Assembly (NCBI GenBank): GCA_001692895.1
Contig: KV748194.1
Coordinates: 1,732,746 to 1,796,745, forward strand
Source of the DNA: Cenococcum geophilum 1.58
Lineage: Eukaryota > Ascomycota > Dothideomycetes > Gloniales > Gloniaceae
Length of the DNA: 64,000 bases
Reading direction: 5' to 3'
Shown: one piece after another, positions 33,851 through 47,500 of the stretch
How positions within the stretch are numbered: the stretch's first letter is position 1
Layout of the letters: each line of letters starts with the position of its first letter
Notes under the pieces: generated by a model
Seen by the model: the letters and a program-made list of their open reading frames with translations, nothing else
The model's database searches: none
Told to the model about the DNA's origin: nothing
Made by a program: the position numbers and the translations under genes

Positions 33851-34499
33851 TCTCCTCCTAAATAATAGTATATAGCCCCTATAAGATCTTTAGCAGAAGC
33901 CATTTTTTCCCATTTATAATCGCGCCCTAACTCTTCGCAGGTTAGAGTAGGTTTAGATAAAAGGCAGGCGGTAATACGAAAGCCATTATCTTAAGCTAAG
34001 AAAAGTATTATTTTAATAGCCTAGAGGGATATCAGTCTTGCTTGCAAACTTTAGAAATAGCTTACCTTATTTAAGACAATCTCCCTTTTAACAAAACTTA
34101 ATGACTTTAATAACTCCGCTAAAGGGGGCTTAATACTTATAGCTCTTTTAAGAATAAGAAACCCGTCTTCTGTAAAAGCTTATAAAGCCTTGCTAAGATC
34201 TTCTTTTATAGAGAGCTCTTACCCGCTACATTTGACGACTTTAATATCTATATACTTATTACTTAGTCGTTCTGCCGTTGGTTTAAAGTTGTCGTCATTT
34301 TACTGCTTAAAATTTTAAGCCGCGCGGGGTAGGTTTAATAGGGCATAGCTACAATCCAAAGCCTCTAGTATACGTGATGCTTTACCTAGTAAAATTGATG
34401 AATATTATTATATATCGACTTTAATAACTAACTATTGATATTTAATATCTCTGGCTTAAATATATATAAGCTTATTTCATTAAACCTCTAGGTAACGCT
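33851..34499. other. RIP-degraded DNA, nothing recognised
   Basis: AT-rich, with no frame or repeat that I can assign. Confidence 0.3.
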
Positions 34500-37400
34500 T
34501 ACCAGATTTAACTACTTTAAGCCAAGATCGAAGAAGACTTAAGCTTAAGCTTAAGCTAAAATAATATCCTTAGAGAAGTGGTTAAATTCTTATATACTAG
34601 GAAACACTAGTAGTAAAATCTAGAGAAACGTGCTAGTTATAAAGCAGGGGCTACGAAATCGGTGCCTTAATTAGACTGGGGGCAACTAGAGGTCTGGTAG
34701 GTATTAAACTCTTAGTTTGAAAATAAGGAAGGTTAGGTTTAGACGGAAAATAACCTGGTTTAGGTACCAACGTCTGTCCTCTAAAACGACAAGTAGATTT
34801 TAAAGATAGAGGTCTTAGGGATTGCTATAGGATCGCTAGGGGATTCCTATAGGAGTTTTATAGGAGTTTTATAGGAGTCCCAGAGGAGTTACGTAGAAGT
34901 TATATAAGAGTCTTACAAGGTTATTATGGGGCTATAACGGGATTACCAAGATATTGCCAAGGAATTGCGAGAGAAGTTAATATAAAAGGTAAATTTTTAA
35001 AGGTTTAGACTTATAAAATATACCCCAATATAAGAATGTCTGGCTAGTTTTAAACAGTTTCCTTATAATACCTTTTAGCCAAATTATATCCTCTGCTCTA
35101 TCTATAATTTTAATTAACAGTCTGCTGTGCGTTTTAATAAGCTAATCGTCTAATCTTTTTAGCTATTTTAAAGCTTACGGCAGTTTCTATCCAGGTAGTT
35201 ATCTCTAAATCACGTCATAAGTAATAACCCTAGATTGGATTAGAAGGTCTTTATACTTACATTTTTATAACATTAGGAGGATATAGTTTGCAGGTCTCTT
35301 AGTATTTTAGGCACTACGTTTTTACTTTATCAATAAAATGGCCGTATTTAAGCGCTATTTAAATATAGTCGCACATTTTATAAGGTAATAATAACGATTT
35401 TCCGTTTAGGTAAAGTATGGGCAATGTGTGGATTTTAATGTTAGAGCTATTCTAAAATTCATGGTATATATATACTACTTAACACGTAGCTAAGATAGGA
35501 GATAATAAAGGAGATGCGTTATAGGAAGGTATACTATTAGAGTCCTTACTTCTAGGACTAGGTATATAGCCCCTTATCTACCCTAGCCACCTAAGTTTAT
35601 TAATTTTCGCCCTATATGCACGCTAAGACATGTTTATTCTATACCCTTATAATAGTAACTAGCAAACCTATCTTATAAATAATACTCCCTTTCTTCCGCC
35701 TAATCGGAAATTATATAACCGTAGACTGATATAAAAGGATACTTAGCTCCAATCTCTACGCTATAATTCCTAGTATAATCTAGTAATTGGTCTATAGGAG
35801 TTAAACCTTATTAGCCCGCACTAAGTATATTTACCCTCTCTTTACTTTATAGCAATCTCTAGAGTCCTTCTAATCTTTATATACTTCCTAAAACTATTTC
35901 TCCTACCACTCTTCTCTAAGTCACGTTCTCCCTATATAGAGAGAAAGTTAGTTAGCAATATTTAAAGCGCTTATTTTAGGGCGTCTTCGTAAGGCGGAGG
36001 TCTCTAAGGCAAAACAAATGGCACTTATTACCACTACCGCATACTTTTCCTCCCCTGTATGGAAATATTAGAGACTATACTATGCCAAATTTCTAGGAGA
36101 TACACTAACGAGCTTTAAAAACCTTTTTAAATAAGAAATTTAAAATCTAAATAAAATCGTACTTATTATAGACGATGCTTTTAAAAACAATAAGTATAAG
36201 ATAGTTTACGACATATTTAAAGGTATATATCCGCCTATTAAGAATGCTAAATCTATAATTGTTAGTATTGCGATCTTATTCCTACTAAAAGGTTCTAATC
36301 GGAGCAGGCAGTTCTAGCTAGAAAGTAAATATTACTAAGTATTATAGCGATTACAGGGCTTTATTAACACTGGCGTAGACATTAATAAACTATAGGAGGA
36401 AGTCCTAAACCTGAAGTAAGACAAGAGTAAAGAAGCTATGTTGCTCTATACAAAATATACTAATTTAGCTAAGTTAAAGTATAATACCTTGCCCCCTTAA
36501 ATCTTAGGATTAATTTTAAACTTTTTACCTAAATAATAGGTAGCTCTATGAATCCGGGCCTTACTATATACTTTAAACGCTAGCACTATACCCAAAATAC
36601 TAAGGGCGTGGGCACGCTAAAGCCTTTACGTACTGGTTCGAAGCGATTTCGGTTCTTAATAGCATTCCACTTAGCGTTTCTTCCGCGATAAGTAGTAAGA
36701 CTTTCTATACTAAATACAGGTTTAAGATAAAGGAGGAAGTCCCTATACCAGAATATTAAGATTATCTAAAAATCTTTCTTTATATATATATTTTCCAACT
36801 ATCTATATAGCGTATCCCAGCAAATAAAAGGGAGTTCGCTAATAATATAGGATATATAGTAGGTAGTATAGAATAGCAGAAAGAATTTAAAGACTTTAAG
36901 GTAGGTTTCTCTCCTATCTAGACTGTCTCTTAGATTAACTATAAATAGGACTAAGTCTAGATTAAGCTCGGATCTTTACTACTAGGCCGCCTTTAAAATT
37001 TCTTTAAAGAATGGAATAATATTATAGAGGAAGAAATAAGGGTTATAGAATATAGGATTATCCAAAATGGAAACCAAAATAGGCGGTATATAAAAGGATG
37101 GTATATAGAGAATAAACATAAGTCGCGTAATGGGATTATTAGATTTTATATAAAAGCTATCTATAAGGGAACTTGAAAGGAAATCCTAGCTAGGGAATAG
37201 GCGAATATAATATAATACTGCTAAAGTAGCATATAAGCATTAGGATCATTGTCTCTATCCCTCTTTATAATACTAAGAGAGTAGTTAAATATATACTTTA
37301 GCATAGCAGGATACCCTAGCTATGTTAGAGTTAAATTCTATTATACTACGATAGGACAGTTACGGCGGAGAGTTCAGCGGAGGGTCTAGATGGGATAATA

Positions 37401-38900
37401 ATTTATAAATGTGTTTAGCTTAAGTTTAGGACTAAGTTATTATAAAAGAGCTCTTACTAAGCAGGCTAGCGTACGCCGTTTACTAAGCCTAGGCCTTCTA
37501 TAATACTAAGCGTTTAGTTAGTTAATCTATTTAGGGGCTTGGCTATTAAATTTTGTTATACTAAGAACACATTATATATAATTGGGAAATTATGTAAAAA
37601 GAACCACACTTTTTTTGTTAATCCTAGTATAAAAACAGAATATTATAAAGGCGCTTAAAAATATCTGCAAAAAGCAAAATATAGTGCTTAAGTATAAGAG
37701 GATGATCTTATTTAACTTGGCCTTTTACTACTAGTTATATAAAAGGCGGTTATAGAACTGATTCTAATATAGTAGGCAAAAGTAGGCATATAGAATTAAG
37801 CCCAGTTTTATACGCGTATATATATAGTATTTAGTACGCATTACGCCAGGTTAATAGACGCTATGCTAACTACGGTAAAAGACTATATATTAAAAAGCTT
37901 CTCTAATTCTACCGCTACTATAATTATAGACGCCTTAATTTTTCTTCTTTACTAGACACGAAGCCGACTTTTTTTATAGAGGCTAATACTTACTAGTTAT
38001 ATGGAGTAGGGCGCAAGCTAGGCTAAGCTAACGCCGCCCAAATTATTTTTACGTCAATCTCTTATCAGGCACTAATGCCTTGAGCACTTATACGCCTGTT
38101 AGACTCTATAACTTATTTATATTCTTAAATCCTTTTTGCTCCGCTTTGTTTAAGTATATAATCTACTTCTTTTATACCTCTTTAATCTCTTTATCGCGCA
38201 GAAGCTGTATACTTACTATTACCTATACTAGTTTTTCCTTAGCTAATAGAACAGGCTATTAAGTCTATTGCGTAAGATATAGCCTTTATTTACTTCCTAA
38301 CTAGCATATTTCCTGCTAGAACCTCCTAGGGCCCATTTCTATAACGACTTTAACGCCCTTACCCACGATCCTTAGGTCGTTATTCCCCCCTACTTTAGGT
38401 CCTTTTTAATAGCGTAAACCTATACAGAGAACGTATACTACTCTTAGATAGAGCTTAGCTTTGTTTAAATTTATACTATCTATTTACCGGCAACATATTC
38501 CCTCTTAGAGTTATACCTTTATAAAATTTATTATATCCGGAAAGGTCTGTTAAAGCCAAACCTAGTTAAATAAACTTTAAGCTAACTTGGAATTTATATA
38601 TAGGTTAGGGAGGGAGAAAAGCTAGACTATATATTATTTTATATATTTAATGCGGTAGATTACAACCAAATAATAATATTTAGAGGCGCATTAATTAGGA
38701 TCTTTAATCCTAAAGCACCTGAAGGCACTAGACTACTTAAAGACATTATATAGGATAAATCGCATCCTATTCCTGCTAGGTATAAGGTTAAGGTAATAGA
38801 TGGTTGGGTAAAGATAATACCTAAGTCCGCTAGAGCTTAAATAAGTCGTGTATTAGAACCGCCTCTTAACAACTAACCTAGAGGGTGATAGAGATATCTA
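34500..38900 (+). pseudogene. Large unidentified protein fossil(s)
   Basis: A long run of protein-like sequence under RIP reading on the plus strand. It includes a repetitive helical part (GVLQESQRSYVEVIQESYK, 34860-34920), GFINTGVDINKLWEEVLNLK (about 36358-36415) followed by AMLLYTKYTNLAKLKY, SLYVLVRSDFGS (about 36620), and VREGEKLDYILFYIFNAVDY and FRGALIRIFNPKAPEG (38600-38720). It probably represents more than one gene. I could not match it to a family such as DUF3723, a transposase or a helicase. Confidence 0.4.
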
Positions 38901-40395
38901 TGTTTTCTCCTTTAGGAATTAGCGTAGTTAAATATTCTATTGTTAGAAGTCCTAGTCTTCTTTCCTTTTCCTATTAATTACTAGTCTAGACTACCTTGGA
39001 AAGAAAGTCGCCTAAAAGGGGGATATAATTAGTAGGCGTGTTTATAAATGCGTATTAAATTTCTACAGTATATATTATTAGCACAGCCTTTAATATAATG
39101 AAGGTAAATCCTATTTATGTCTATATATAGGCTTATTAATACGCCTCCGTTTCCTTAACTAATTTAATACTATAGGTTTTTCCCTATCTTCTATAGCGGC
39201 TAGTAGCCGTTAGCTTCGTGCTTAAAAGTTTTTACTAAAGTAGACCTTGCCTTTTAGGAACTTATAATATTTTTAAAATTCTTATAACGGCTCTTTAGTT
39301 CCTAAACCATTTAGTATATAATATATATCGGATAGCTATACCTAAATATCCTTTAGGTTAATCCGCTCGACTACAAAGTTGAATGTATCCTTTAATATTA
39401 AATTTGCCGTCTATACGGTAGGGTTAAAGGCCGCTGCCTAGGAAATTATCCCGTTAGGACTTAGGCTATAAATCCGCTCGCACCTTTCTTAGGTCGCCTG
39501 CTTCCTTATTTAGGTTACGTCCGAATTAATAACCGAATCCTTTAGACCGCTAAAGAAAAGTACTATATTTTTTCCGAATATCCCTTAATTCTTTAAGTTC
39601 GATTTGGTAATAGTGTTTTTTCTATTCTCTTGTGCCTGATTTAACCGCTATTTGCCCTCCTTGTAAGCCGACTCTGTATGTCTTTTTTTAAGTGCTTTAA
39701 TCTTCACCAGGAGCTTTACTACAGCCTTAAAAAGCCTTATATCTAAATCCTTAATTATCTAATAGTTGCTTTTTATAGAATGTATATAAGAGTACGGGAC
39801 ACTTTCAACAACCCATTTAAGCTTTTTAGCAAGGTCTATAAGTTATGAGATAAATTTAGTAGTTGCTATATTATGAGTTAATCCAAACGTTGTAAACTAG
39901 GCTAGGAAAAGGAGTAGTTCTAAAGATCTTTTTAAGGACAATTAGGGGTGGGGGCTGTTAAGAACATTATCATCTTATATATATCTGCAAGCTTTTATTG
40001 CAGTTGGGTAACTAGGGTAGCTAAGGGGCAATATATCTAAGTTTTATAAGCCGGGGTGCAATATATCTGTTTACCCCTTCCTTACCATTTAGCGACCCTG
40101 AGTTAAGTTAAGACCTTCACCAATCTTCACCACCTATAGTATATAGCGGGAACTTCTTCGTATATAAGAATAAAAATGCAGAGCGAGTAGCGTCTTCCTA
40201 TGTTTATACGGTCTAGTGATTCAGATTCAGGCTGCCTTTATACGCAACTTTGTATTTTATATCGTTTGCAGCCCAGCTTAAGTCTATATACGCTCTCGTT
40301 GCTCTAATAAGAATTATTATATAGCTCGGCCTTGTAGACATGCATATATAGCCTTCGCTTAGTATTTTACCGACTAATGTATAAATAGACTATTA
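38901..40395. other. RIP-degraded DNA, nothing recognised
   Basis: No assignable frame on either strand. The stretch 40090-40400 keeps somewhat more CpA than its surroundings. Confidence 0.3.
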
Positions 40396-40452
40396 AAGGC
40401 CTCTAAGGACCTTTAAAGACTTTTAAAGACCTTTAAAGACCTCTAAAGGCCA
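40396..40452. repeat. Short tandem repeat, ACCTTTAAAG unit
   Basis: Five imperfect 10-13 bp copies (gacctttaaag, gacttttaaag, gacctctaaag). Confidence 0.85.
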
Positions 40453-41269
40453 GTAACTATAATATACCCGCTAGAGGCAAGCAGCACATAACCCACCCCT
40501 TCTATATTATTAATAATCTAATTACTACTCTTAGATACCTATTCTTATAATGGATACGTCCAATATAGGCAAAACTTCAATTTATTGGGTTCCAATGGTA
40601 GGGGAAACTATCTTTAAGGAAGAGAAAAGAGGAAAGGTCTCCTATATAGGATGGAAAGAAGAAAATTTAAGAGAAGTAAAGGTAAGTAATTGCCTATATA
40701 TTAGGTGAGCAGGTCCCTAACATCTTAAAGATTTATAAAATTATCGCCATTGTGTATATTGTGCCCGATATTCGCCGGCTTGCGGTTCCCATGCATGATT
40801 TATTTAATTGGCTTTTTTTAGGCAAACCTAGCTACTGTAGTAGTAGAGTAATTTTGGCGGAACTTAAGTATAAGGGAGTATTAACAAGGTCTAGAGCCTG
40901 TTCTGGCAATATAGCGTTTATAGAAGGTGGAAAGGAAGCTTTAGAGCAATTGGAGATATATATATAGGAGCTTAATAAAGCCACCTAGGCTGCTGCGCTT
41001 CCTTTTGCGTTTAGATTTATATACTAGGCTAGGCTAATGCTTATAGCAGCTGTAGTACTTCCGTATAAGTAATAGTGTCTTCTATAGTTATAGGCCCGCA
41101 TTTTAACAAATATAACTAAATGACCCGAAGTGCCTACTGCCCTCCTAAAACCGCAATTGCGGGTAACTAGTATGTAAATAGCTTTTATTCCTATACAGGG
41201 CATAAGCCCATATACTTACTTGCTCCTGTAATAATAAGGCCTATATAGTAGGCTATGGCGCGGGCGAAT
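40453..41269. other. RIP-degraded DNA with short open frame
   Basis: A 71-residue open frame (40752-40967, plus: MYIVPDIRRLAVPMHDLFNW) is protein-like but matches nothing I know and is probably a fossil piece. Confidence 0.3.
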
Positions 41270-41935
41270 TGCTAGTAGATTAGGGAATAGGAGAACGGAA
41301 GCCGTAGGGCATTAGTTCCCGTAGGGGAGTGGAAGATATAAGCGTTAGTTCCCGTAAGGAATTAAAAGCTATAAGGTAATAAAGAAAGTAGGTGTTAATC
41401 CCCGTAGAGATCTATAAGCTATAGGAGATTAGTTTCCGTAGGGGAGCAAAAGAAATCGCTATTAGTTTCTGTAGGGGAGTAAAAGCTATATGGGAGTAGG
41501 AGCTATAGGGTATAGTTCTTATAGGGTAGTAGAAAATACGGTTACTGTATACTAGATAATAATTTTAGTTTAGGATATAAAAACGGGAGCTATAGGGGAT
41601 TGGTTTCCGTAGGGGAGTAGTAAATATAGCTAATAGCTTCTATAGGGGAGTAAAAGCCGTATAGGAATGTAAGCTATAGGGGATTAGTTCCTATAGGGCG
41701 GCGGAATACGTAGGTATTAGCACCTATAGGGGATTTATTAGAGTAAGGGATTTGTTAGAGTAGGGGATTTATTAAAGTAGGGGACTAGATCCCGTAGGGG
41801 ATTTATTAGAGTAGGGGACTAGTTCCTATAGGGCGGCGAAATACGTGGGCATTGGCTTCTGTAGGGGATTTGTTTAAGTAGGGGACTTATTTAAGTAGGG
41901 GATTAGTTAAAGGAAGGGATTTATTCTCCTACGGC
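41270..41935. repeat. Degenerate tandem array with core TAGTTCCCGTAGGGGAG
   Basis: Some twenty imperfect units of (A/T)TAGTT(C/T)C(C/T)GTAGGGGAG separated by AAAAGCTATA-like spacers. It turns into a shorter 18-bp GTAGGGGATTTATTAGA unit at 41720-41920. A near-copy pair, GGGCGGCG(A/G)AATACGT(A/G)GG, lies at about 41695 and 41832. Confidence 0.85.
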
Positions 41936-42179
41936 CTCTATTTAGGCGGCATAAGGCTACTTCTAATAGGCTAGGGAGTAGATTGTATATTTTATGGAAA
42001 TATAAAGCCTATATAAGATAGTAGGGTATAGGGACCTGATAATTTGGCGAAAGATTAGGTTATCCGCTTTCCTAGGTTTATTTAGCCCCGGCAACTTACC
42101 CTACGCTATTTTATATACGTTTTAACTAAAGCTACTACCTAGCCTTAGCCGCCTAAATCCCCGCAAAACTTTACTCGTG

Positions 42180-44420
42180 TGGTAAAAGAGTAATGAAATA
42201 TTATTCTATCTACTCTGTTAGTACCTTTAGATCCTTTCTTGCTTTCTAAAGCACCTCCTTTATTTAAAAAGGAAGTTTTTCATCCTTTCCCTTTTGCCTC
42301 CTACTACCTAGAAATACTACCTTCCGCAATCTGTTAACCTAAGAGATTAGTAGCTGATAGTACAGTGAAAAGTTATCACCTGCAGTCTTAAGAAAATCCT
42401 CTTTATTAGCTACTACCCCTTTTTTCATTTTAGCTAGCTCTTCCGTATCTACAGAATTCCACTTATTAAATCTGTTAATAACGTTGCCTTTTTTATTAGG
42501 TCTATTATAGTAAATATATATCTAGAATAGCACCTAAAAGAATGACTTAAAATTATGTTAAGCTAAGTATATCTTGCCTAGGAGCACTCTAATCGCTATA
42601 AACGCTCTTATACTAGTCTTGCCCCGCGCTCCTAAAGGCCCTTCCCGCTACTCCTTAATTATAAGATTAAAGTTAATTAAAAATACCGGCCAAGAAGAAT
42701 TATTATCTTCCTTGTTTATTATAAGGTTGCCTATTAAAATGTTATATTAGATAATGCCGGCCCGCGTATATAAAGACTTATATCCTTTAATGCTACCCTT
42801 TAGTGCAGTAAGTATTGCAGCCTAAGAGCTTGCCTTGTAAAGAGGCTTTCCATAGTCCCTAGTAATAATATGTTAATATACTCGATTTAGGGTTATAGGG
42901 CGCCTTCTGCCTAAAGGTAGAGAGTTTAAATACGTGCGCTTGCTAGGTGGTAATGGGGCGTTAGTATAGCTAGACGACCTCTTTTTGCTAGACGACCTAT
43001 TTCTGCTAAAACTTCGGCCTTTCCTTATACTTATTTTTACTCTAGCCGGTCTTAGAGGCATTATTAAGTCTTTTAGCTTATAGTTTATCGCTCTTATAAT
43101 ATCCAGCCCTTTACGGACGTTTTTGTAAATATTATCTTCCTTACCGCCCATATAAACTATCTTGTGGTAATAGTACCTGGCTATATTAACCACTTCTTTC
43201 CCCGTTACCTTACGTAGCAGTTTACCTTCTTTCTCGCGCTATAGGTACTGCTACGAGTCTTTAATAACGAGGGGTATCTTAGAGGTATCCCCCTTACGGT
43301 GTGCTTTTTAGCAAGTAGTCGCTTAACCAGTAATATAGCGTGCCCGCTTTATAGGTTTGTTAAGGATAAAACGCTTAGTCTAATTATTGCGCACGACCTT
43401 AATATATCGCTTACTGTTTAATATTAGAATAGTAGGGTTAAACCTAAGCTGCTCCTTATTTATTTAGAGAAATCCTAACATCGCTAAGGTAAATTATAGT
43501 CCGTCTTTATTAATATTAAATAGTGATAATACGATACCTCCTACCTGGTTATACTCCTATAGCCGTATAATAGATCTATAGAGGGTAAAGCTTAGAATAA
43601 AGCGATAAGTGTCTTAAGCGGCGAAGACTTCTCTTATATATTTTCCTAAATCAAACTATGCTTGCGAGGCTATATTAGTGTTTAAATTACTCTTTAGCTC
43701 TTCTAGCACAAGTATATACGACTAATAGTATTAAGAGCTTTTGCTGGCTATTGGATTATCTATAAAACTAATATTTAGCTTTTGCTTTACTGTAGACCCT
43801 TATAAGGGCTGCTTAGTGTATATAATAAGCGTTTATTATATCTTTAGGGTGGACCTATACTCCTCTACAAAGCCTAAAAATAATTTAATTAGGTTATTAA
43901 ACCACTCTAGAATATCATTTTGCTCTACACTTCTAGGCTAGTTACGCCAGCCGCCCTTAGCGTATAGCGGATTGTCTCCTTCTTTATATTTCTTAAAAAC
44001 AGCAGCGCTTACCTCTTTAAGACCTTCTATTTCCCTAAAGAATACTTTATATAAGCTAAGAATCCCTACATAAAGAGGGCCTAGCTCCTCCTTTAGAATA
44101 TAATCTACGTATTTCCTATATTTGGACGAGTTAGTAAAGCTGCTTATGTTACGTAGATATGGGGTTTAAACGTAGAATAGTAGTGGTTAGGGAGGAGGCG
44201 TGGACTCTATTACGGTAGCGTACGCCTTTTCTTAGATAACCTTATTAGGTTTAATCCGAAGGATCGCATTTAGAAGGGGCAGGAACCACTTAATGTCAAA
44301 GTTATTAGAACCGACCGCTAAATTAAGTCTTAATAAATTAATAAGAAGGCTTTTATTACCGCCGTTAGATGGTAATAAACGAGAAGCGGGAAGGCTTTAC
44401 AGAGCTAGTATTAGATTAAG
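42180..44420 (-). pseudogene. Fossil FunK1-type protein kinase
   Basis: FunK1 kinases are fungus-specific Ser/Thr kinase-like proteins. With RIP stops as former Gln/Trp, the minus strand reads nearly the whole family pattern. N-terminal part: NNFDIKWFLPLLNAI (about 44320), VIESTPPP (about 44205), YVDYILKEELGPLYVGI, KEGDNPLY. Middle: STVKQKLNISFIDNP, FTLYRSIIRL, KEVVNIARYYYHKIVYMGGK (from 43205). Kinase core: ITRDYGKPLYKASSQAA (about 42865-42815), QYNILIGNLIIN and FLINFNLIIKEQREGPLGAR (42690-42630), where expected Asp are Asn. The end is NRLRKVVFLG. The longest unbroken piece is 42873-43193. Cargo of the giant element, inactive. Confidence 0.85.
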
Positions 44421-47400
44421 CAAAATATTCTTTAGTTCTGTAAGCGTTAGATAGAAACTTATAGCGGGTATATTAGTAATTACCTTTGTTACCTATCTAG
44501 TGTAACGAGTTTAAAGAGCTAGAGATGTTTAGATCCTAATAAGCCAAGTTAAATAAATCGCGAAAGTTACTTAGCCCTTCCCTAATAGGCTTCATTTTTA
44601 TTATCTCTAATTTAAAGAGATTTACTATTGCGGGCGGGCGCGTTAAGAGCTATATTAGGAGGGCCGACGTAGTAGGCGGGTAGGCAGGTAAGGGGAGATT
44701 AAGAGGCTAGTATATAAGGACGGTATAATAGCAGAGAAGTAAATAAGTATAGGGAGGTTAAATATATATTGGGCGCGTCTTAAAATAAGAGAATAGCGAG
44801 GGAGGAAAGAAAGTAAGGTGTGAGCGGAACGTGAGGAGGATTTAAAAGTTAGGCGCAAAAAAGTTAAGCTAATTTAATGTGGCTTAGACTAAGGCTTCGC
44901 GGGGCTTAGTTAAATGCTAAGCTATAATAACCTAAAGTAGAAAGTTGCAGGCAGTATTTATTAGTAATTATAGTTATTAGCTTTTAGTTTGTTCTATAAC
45001 GCATAAGGCTTAAATAGAGTAAGGCTTTAATATAGTAATGCTAAAAGGCGCTAGGTAAGGTATAGCTGGCGACAGCGGGTTAATTATTGGGTTGGTTATA
45101 TAAGTACTTATAATCAATTATATAGCTAATCCTAAAATAAGCTAAACCTAATATGCTAAATATAGATATAGCTAACCCTATTTTATAGCGCTTAATTAAC
45201 CTATTTCCCGTAACCGGGATCTGGTTCTTAGAACTAGATCCTTTTTTAGGATCGCGCCCTTTTTGTAGTAGTTAATTGGTCTACTTTATAAACCTAAATT
45301 AGGATCCTAGTTTTAGAATTAGATTCCGTTCCTAGAATTATAACTTAAGCCATAACTAAAAATAGCTTCTCTCTTCCAAGACTATTAAACCGCTTGGCTT
45401 AACGCTATACCTTTTTAGCCATATTTAGTACGTTTAGCTTAGAATTAGGATAGGATACACTTCTTAGAACAAGATCCTATTTTTAGAGTTATAACTTAGG
45501 CCAATATTAAGAGAGATATCCGGTATTTATCCTTAATATTCCTACCTTATTAATATAAAATTTAAAGTTAACCCGCACCCTAGTTACCCATAAAAACGCT
45601 AGAGACTTTAATACCTTAACTTTAATTCTTTATAGAGGACTAAGCGAGTTATAAGGTGGCTAACTTATTGCTGCCAAGTATATAAAGGTGGAGGACTTAT
45701 AAGCTTACTGTAAGCGAGTTTTTAACTTTAATTTAACGTACATATAAATAATAACGAGATACTCTTAATATAGAAGCAACTAGATAGAAAAATAATACCA
45801 AGCTAAAGAAATCCTAATTAGCGCCTTAATTCTTAACGCCAGAAAATAAGAACGTAATTACGAAAATCTTTTCTTATAAGAAATTTCTTATTTCTTTGGC
45901 TTCTTAAAGGCTCTATCTACGGTATAATCTACCTTTCTTTTACGTGTCCCTCTTATTAATAAATCTTCTAAATAATCATCTAGCGCCTTTCCTGGTTGGT
46001 CTCTTTGCTTAATTGGCTTAAGTAAAACTATCTTAGTTTCGCTACGGCCTTTTAGGCTCTTAAGATAATTAGTATACATTTCCGTATCCTCTTATATATT
46101 ACCCTCCGTATTATTACCAATTTTATAAAAGTTAACCTCCTTAGTTGTATAAGTAGGTATAAAGGACATCTACTACTATCCTAGTTGATTTCCTTGCTTA
46201 TATAGTTTACCTTTCTTAGCTATCTTAATTATAACATCTTTAAGCGGTTTATATATCTTAGCATAACGGTAAAGGTAATAAGGATTCTTAGTATAGTATA
46301 ATAAAAGTTTCTTTTATGGTATAGCCACCGCTAAAACCTAGGTAGAATACTAGTATATTACTATAATAGGACCGTATAAAGATATAATTCCTCTATAACT
46401 GGGGTTTCGGAGACGTATTATATCCTTTATTATATAATAAGTAGGTAACTAGGATATAAGATACTTTACTTATTTACTTAAGATCTTAGTATCGGAAATT
46501 GTTAATACTTTAGATAAATATATAGGGACTAAACTATTCTTTACTTAATTATTAGTATTGCTAAATAATATAGGTGTCTTGTAAATATACCTCTAGGTAC
46601 CGGCGAAATATATTTAAAACCCACGACTGTATTTATTTGCTAGGATAAGCCTTTAATATAGTTCTCTTTTAGTTAAGGCAAGTCTATCTTGGCCTTGCTA
46701 TGGTCCTCTATTAGCTTAGGTAAGTCTATTTTAATTTTACCGTGGCCTTCCAATCCCCTAAGATAATTAAGGTATATTTTTTATATACCTCCCCAAACCG
46801 TATCCTCTTATATATCGCCCTTTGTATTATTATTATTTTCGTAAAAATTGGCCTTATTAGGTATTTAAGCAGGTATACAAGGTATCTATTTCTGCATAGG
46901 GTCAGAAAGCTATAATTATTTCTTCTCCCCGCTACCAGATGCTGTGTCTTTATTATTAATACGATTTTAGGATAATTTAAGGTTTCTAGTAGGTTAATAA
47001 TTAGGTATGTTATCTTTAAGGCGATAGTATATTATAATATTTTTATAAGCACTAATTAAGGACCTATAGGTTATGTTAGCAATATATTTAAGCTTAGTTA
47101 AGGTAATATATATAATGTCTGGTATTCTTATAAAGATAGTAAGGAATATATAGTTAAGAGGTTAGATTTAAAGGTAAGTTAAATTAATAGCATATAAGAA
47201 CTAGGAGTATAACATTTATATTCTATTTCTCTCCTAAGGCGGAGTTAAGATAGAAGGTAAAAAGGAAAGGCGGAGTATACTAGCCGCCCCTTTTTACTTT
47301 ATATGGTGTCTGTGGTACAATATTTAGTAGCTGTAATTACTCTTAGCTTAGGTATTGTCTGCGCCTAAGACTATAGGTGCCTAGAGTAATCCGCAAGTAA

Positions 47401-47500
47401 GGCATTATTAGGAGTAGCTATTGGCTAAGCTGTTACTGAATTTAAAAGGCTGACGATCCCTAACGGACGCTATATACCTTAGTAGGGTTTAGAAGCGTTC
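44421..47500. other. RIP-degraded cargo DNA, no family recognised
   Basis: 45600-46900 has weak protein-like traces on both strands but nothing assignable. A short near-duplication with GG(C/T)AAGTCTAT(C/T)TT occurs at 46680-46745. Confidence 0.3.
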
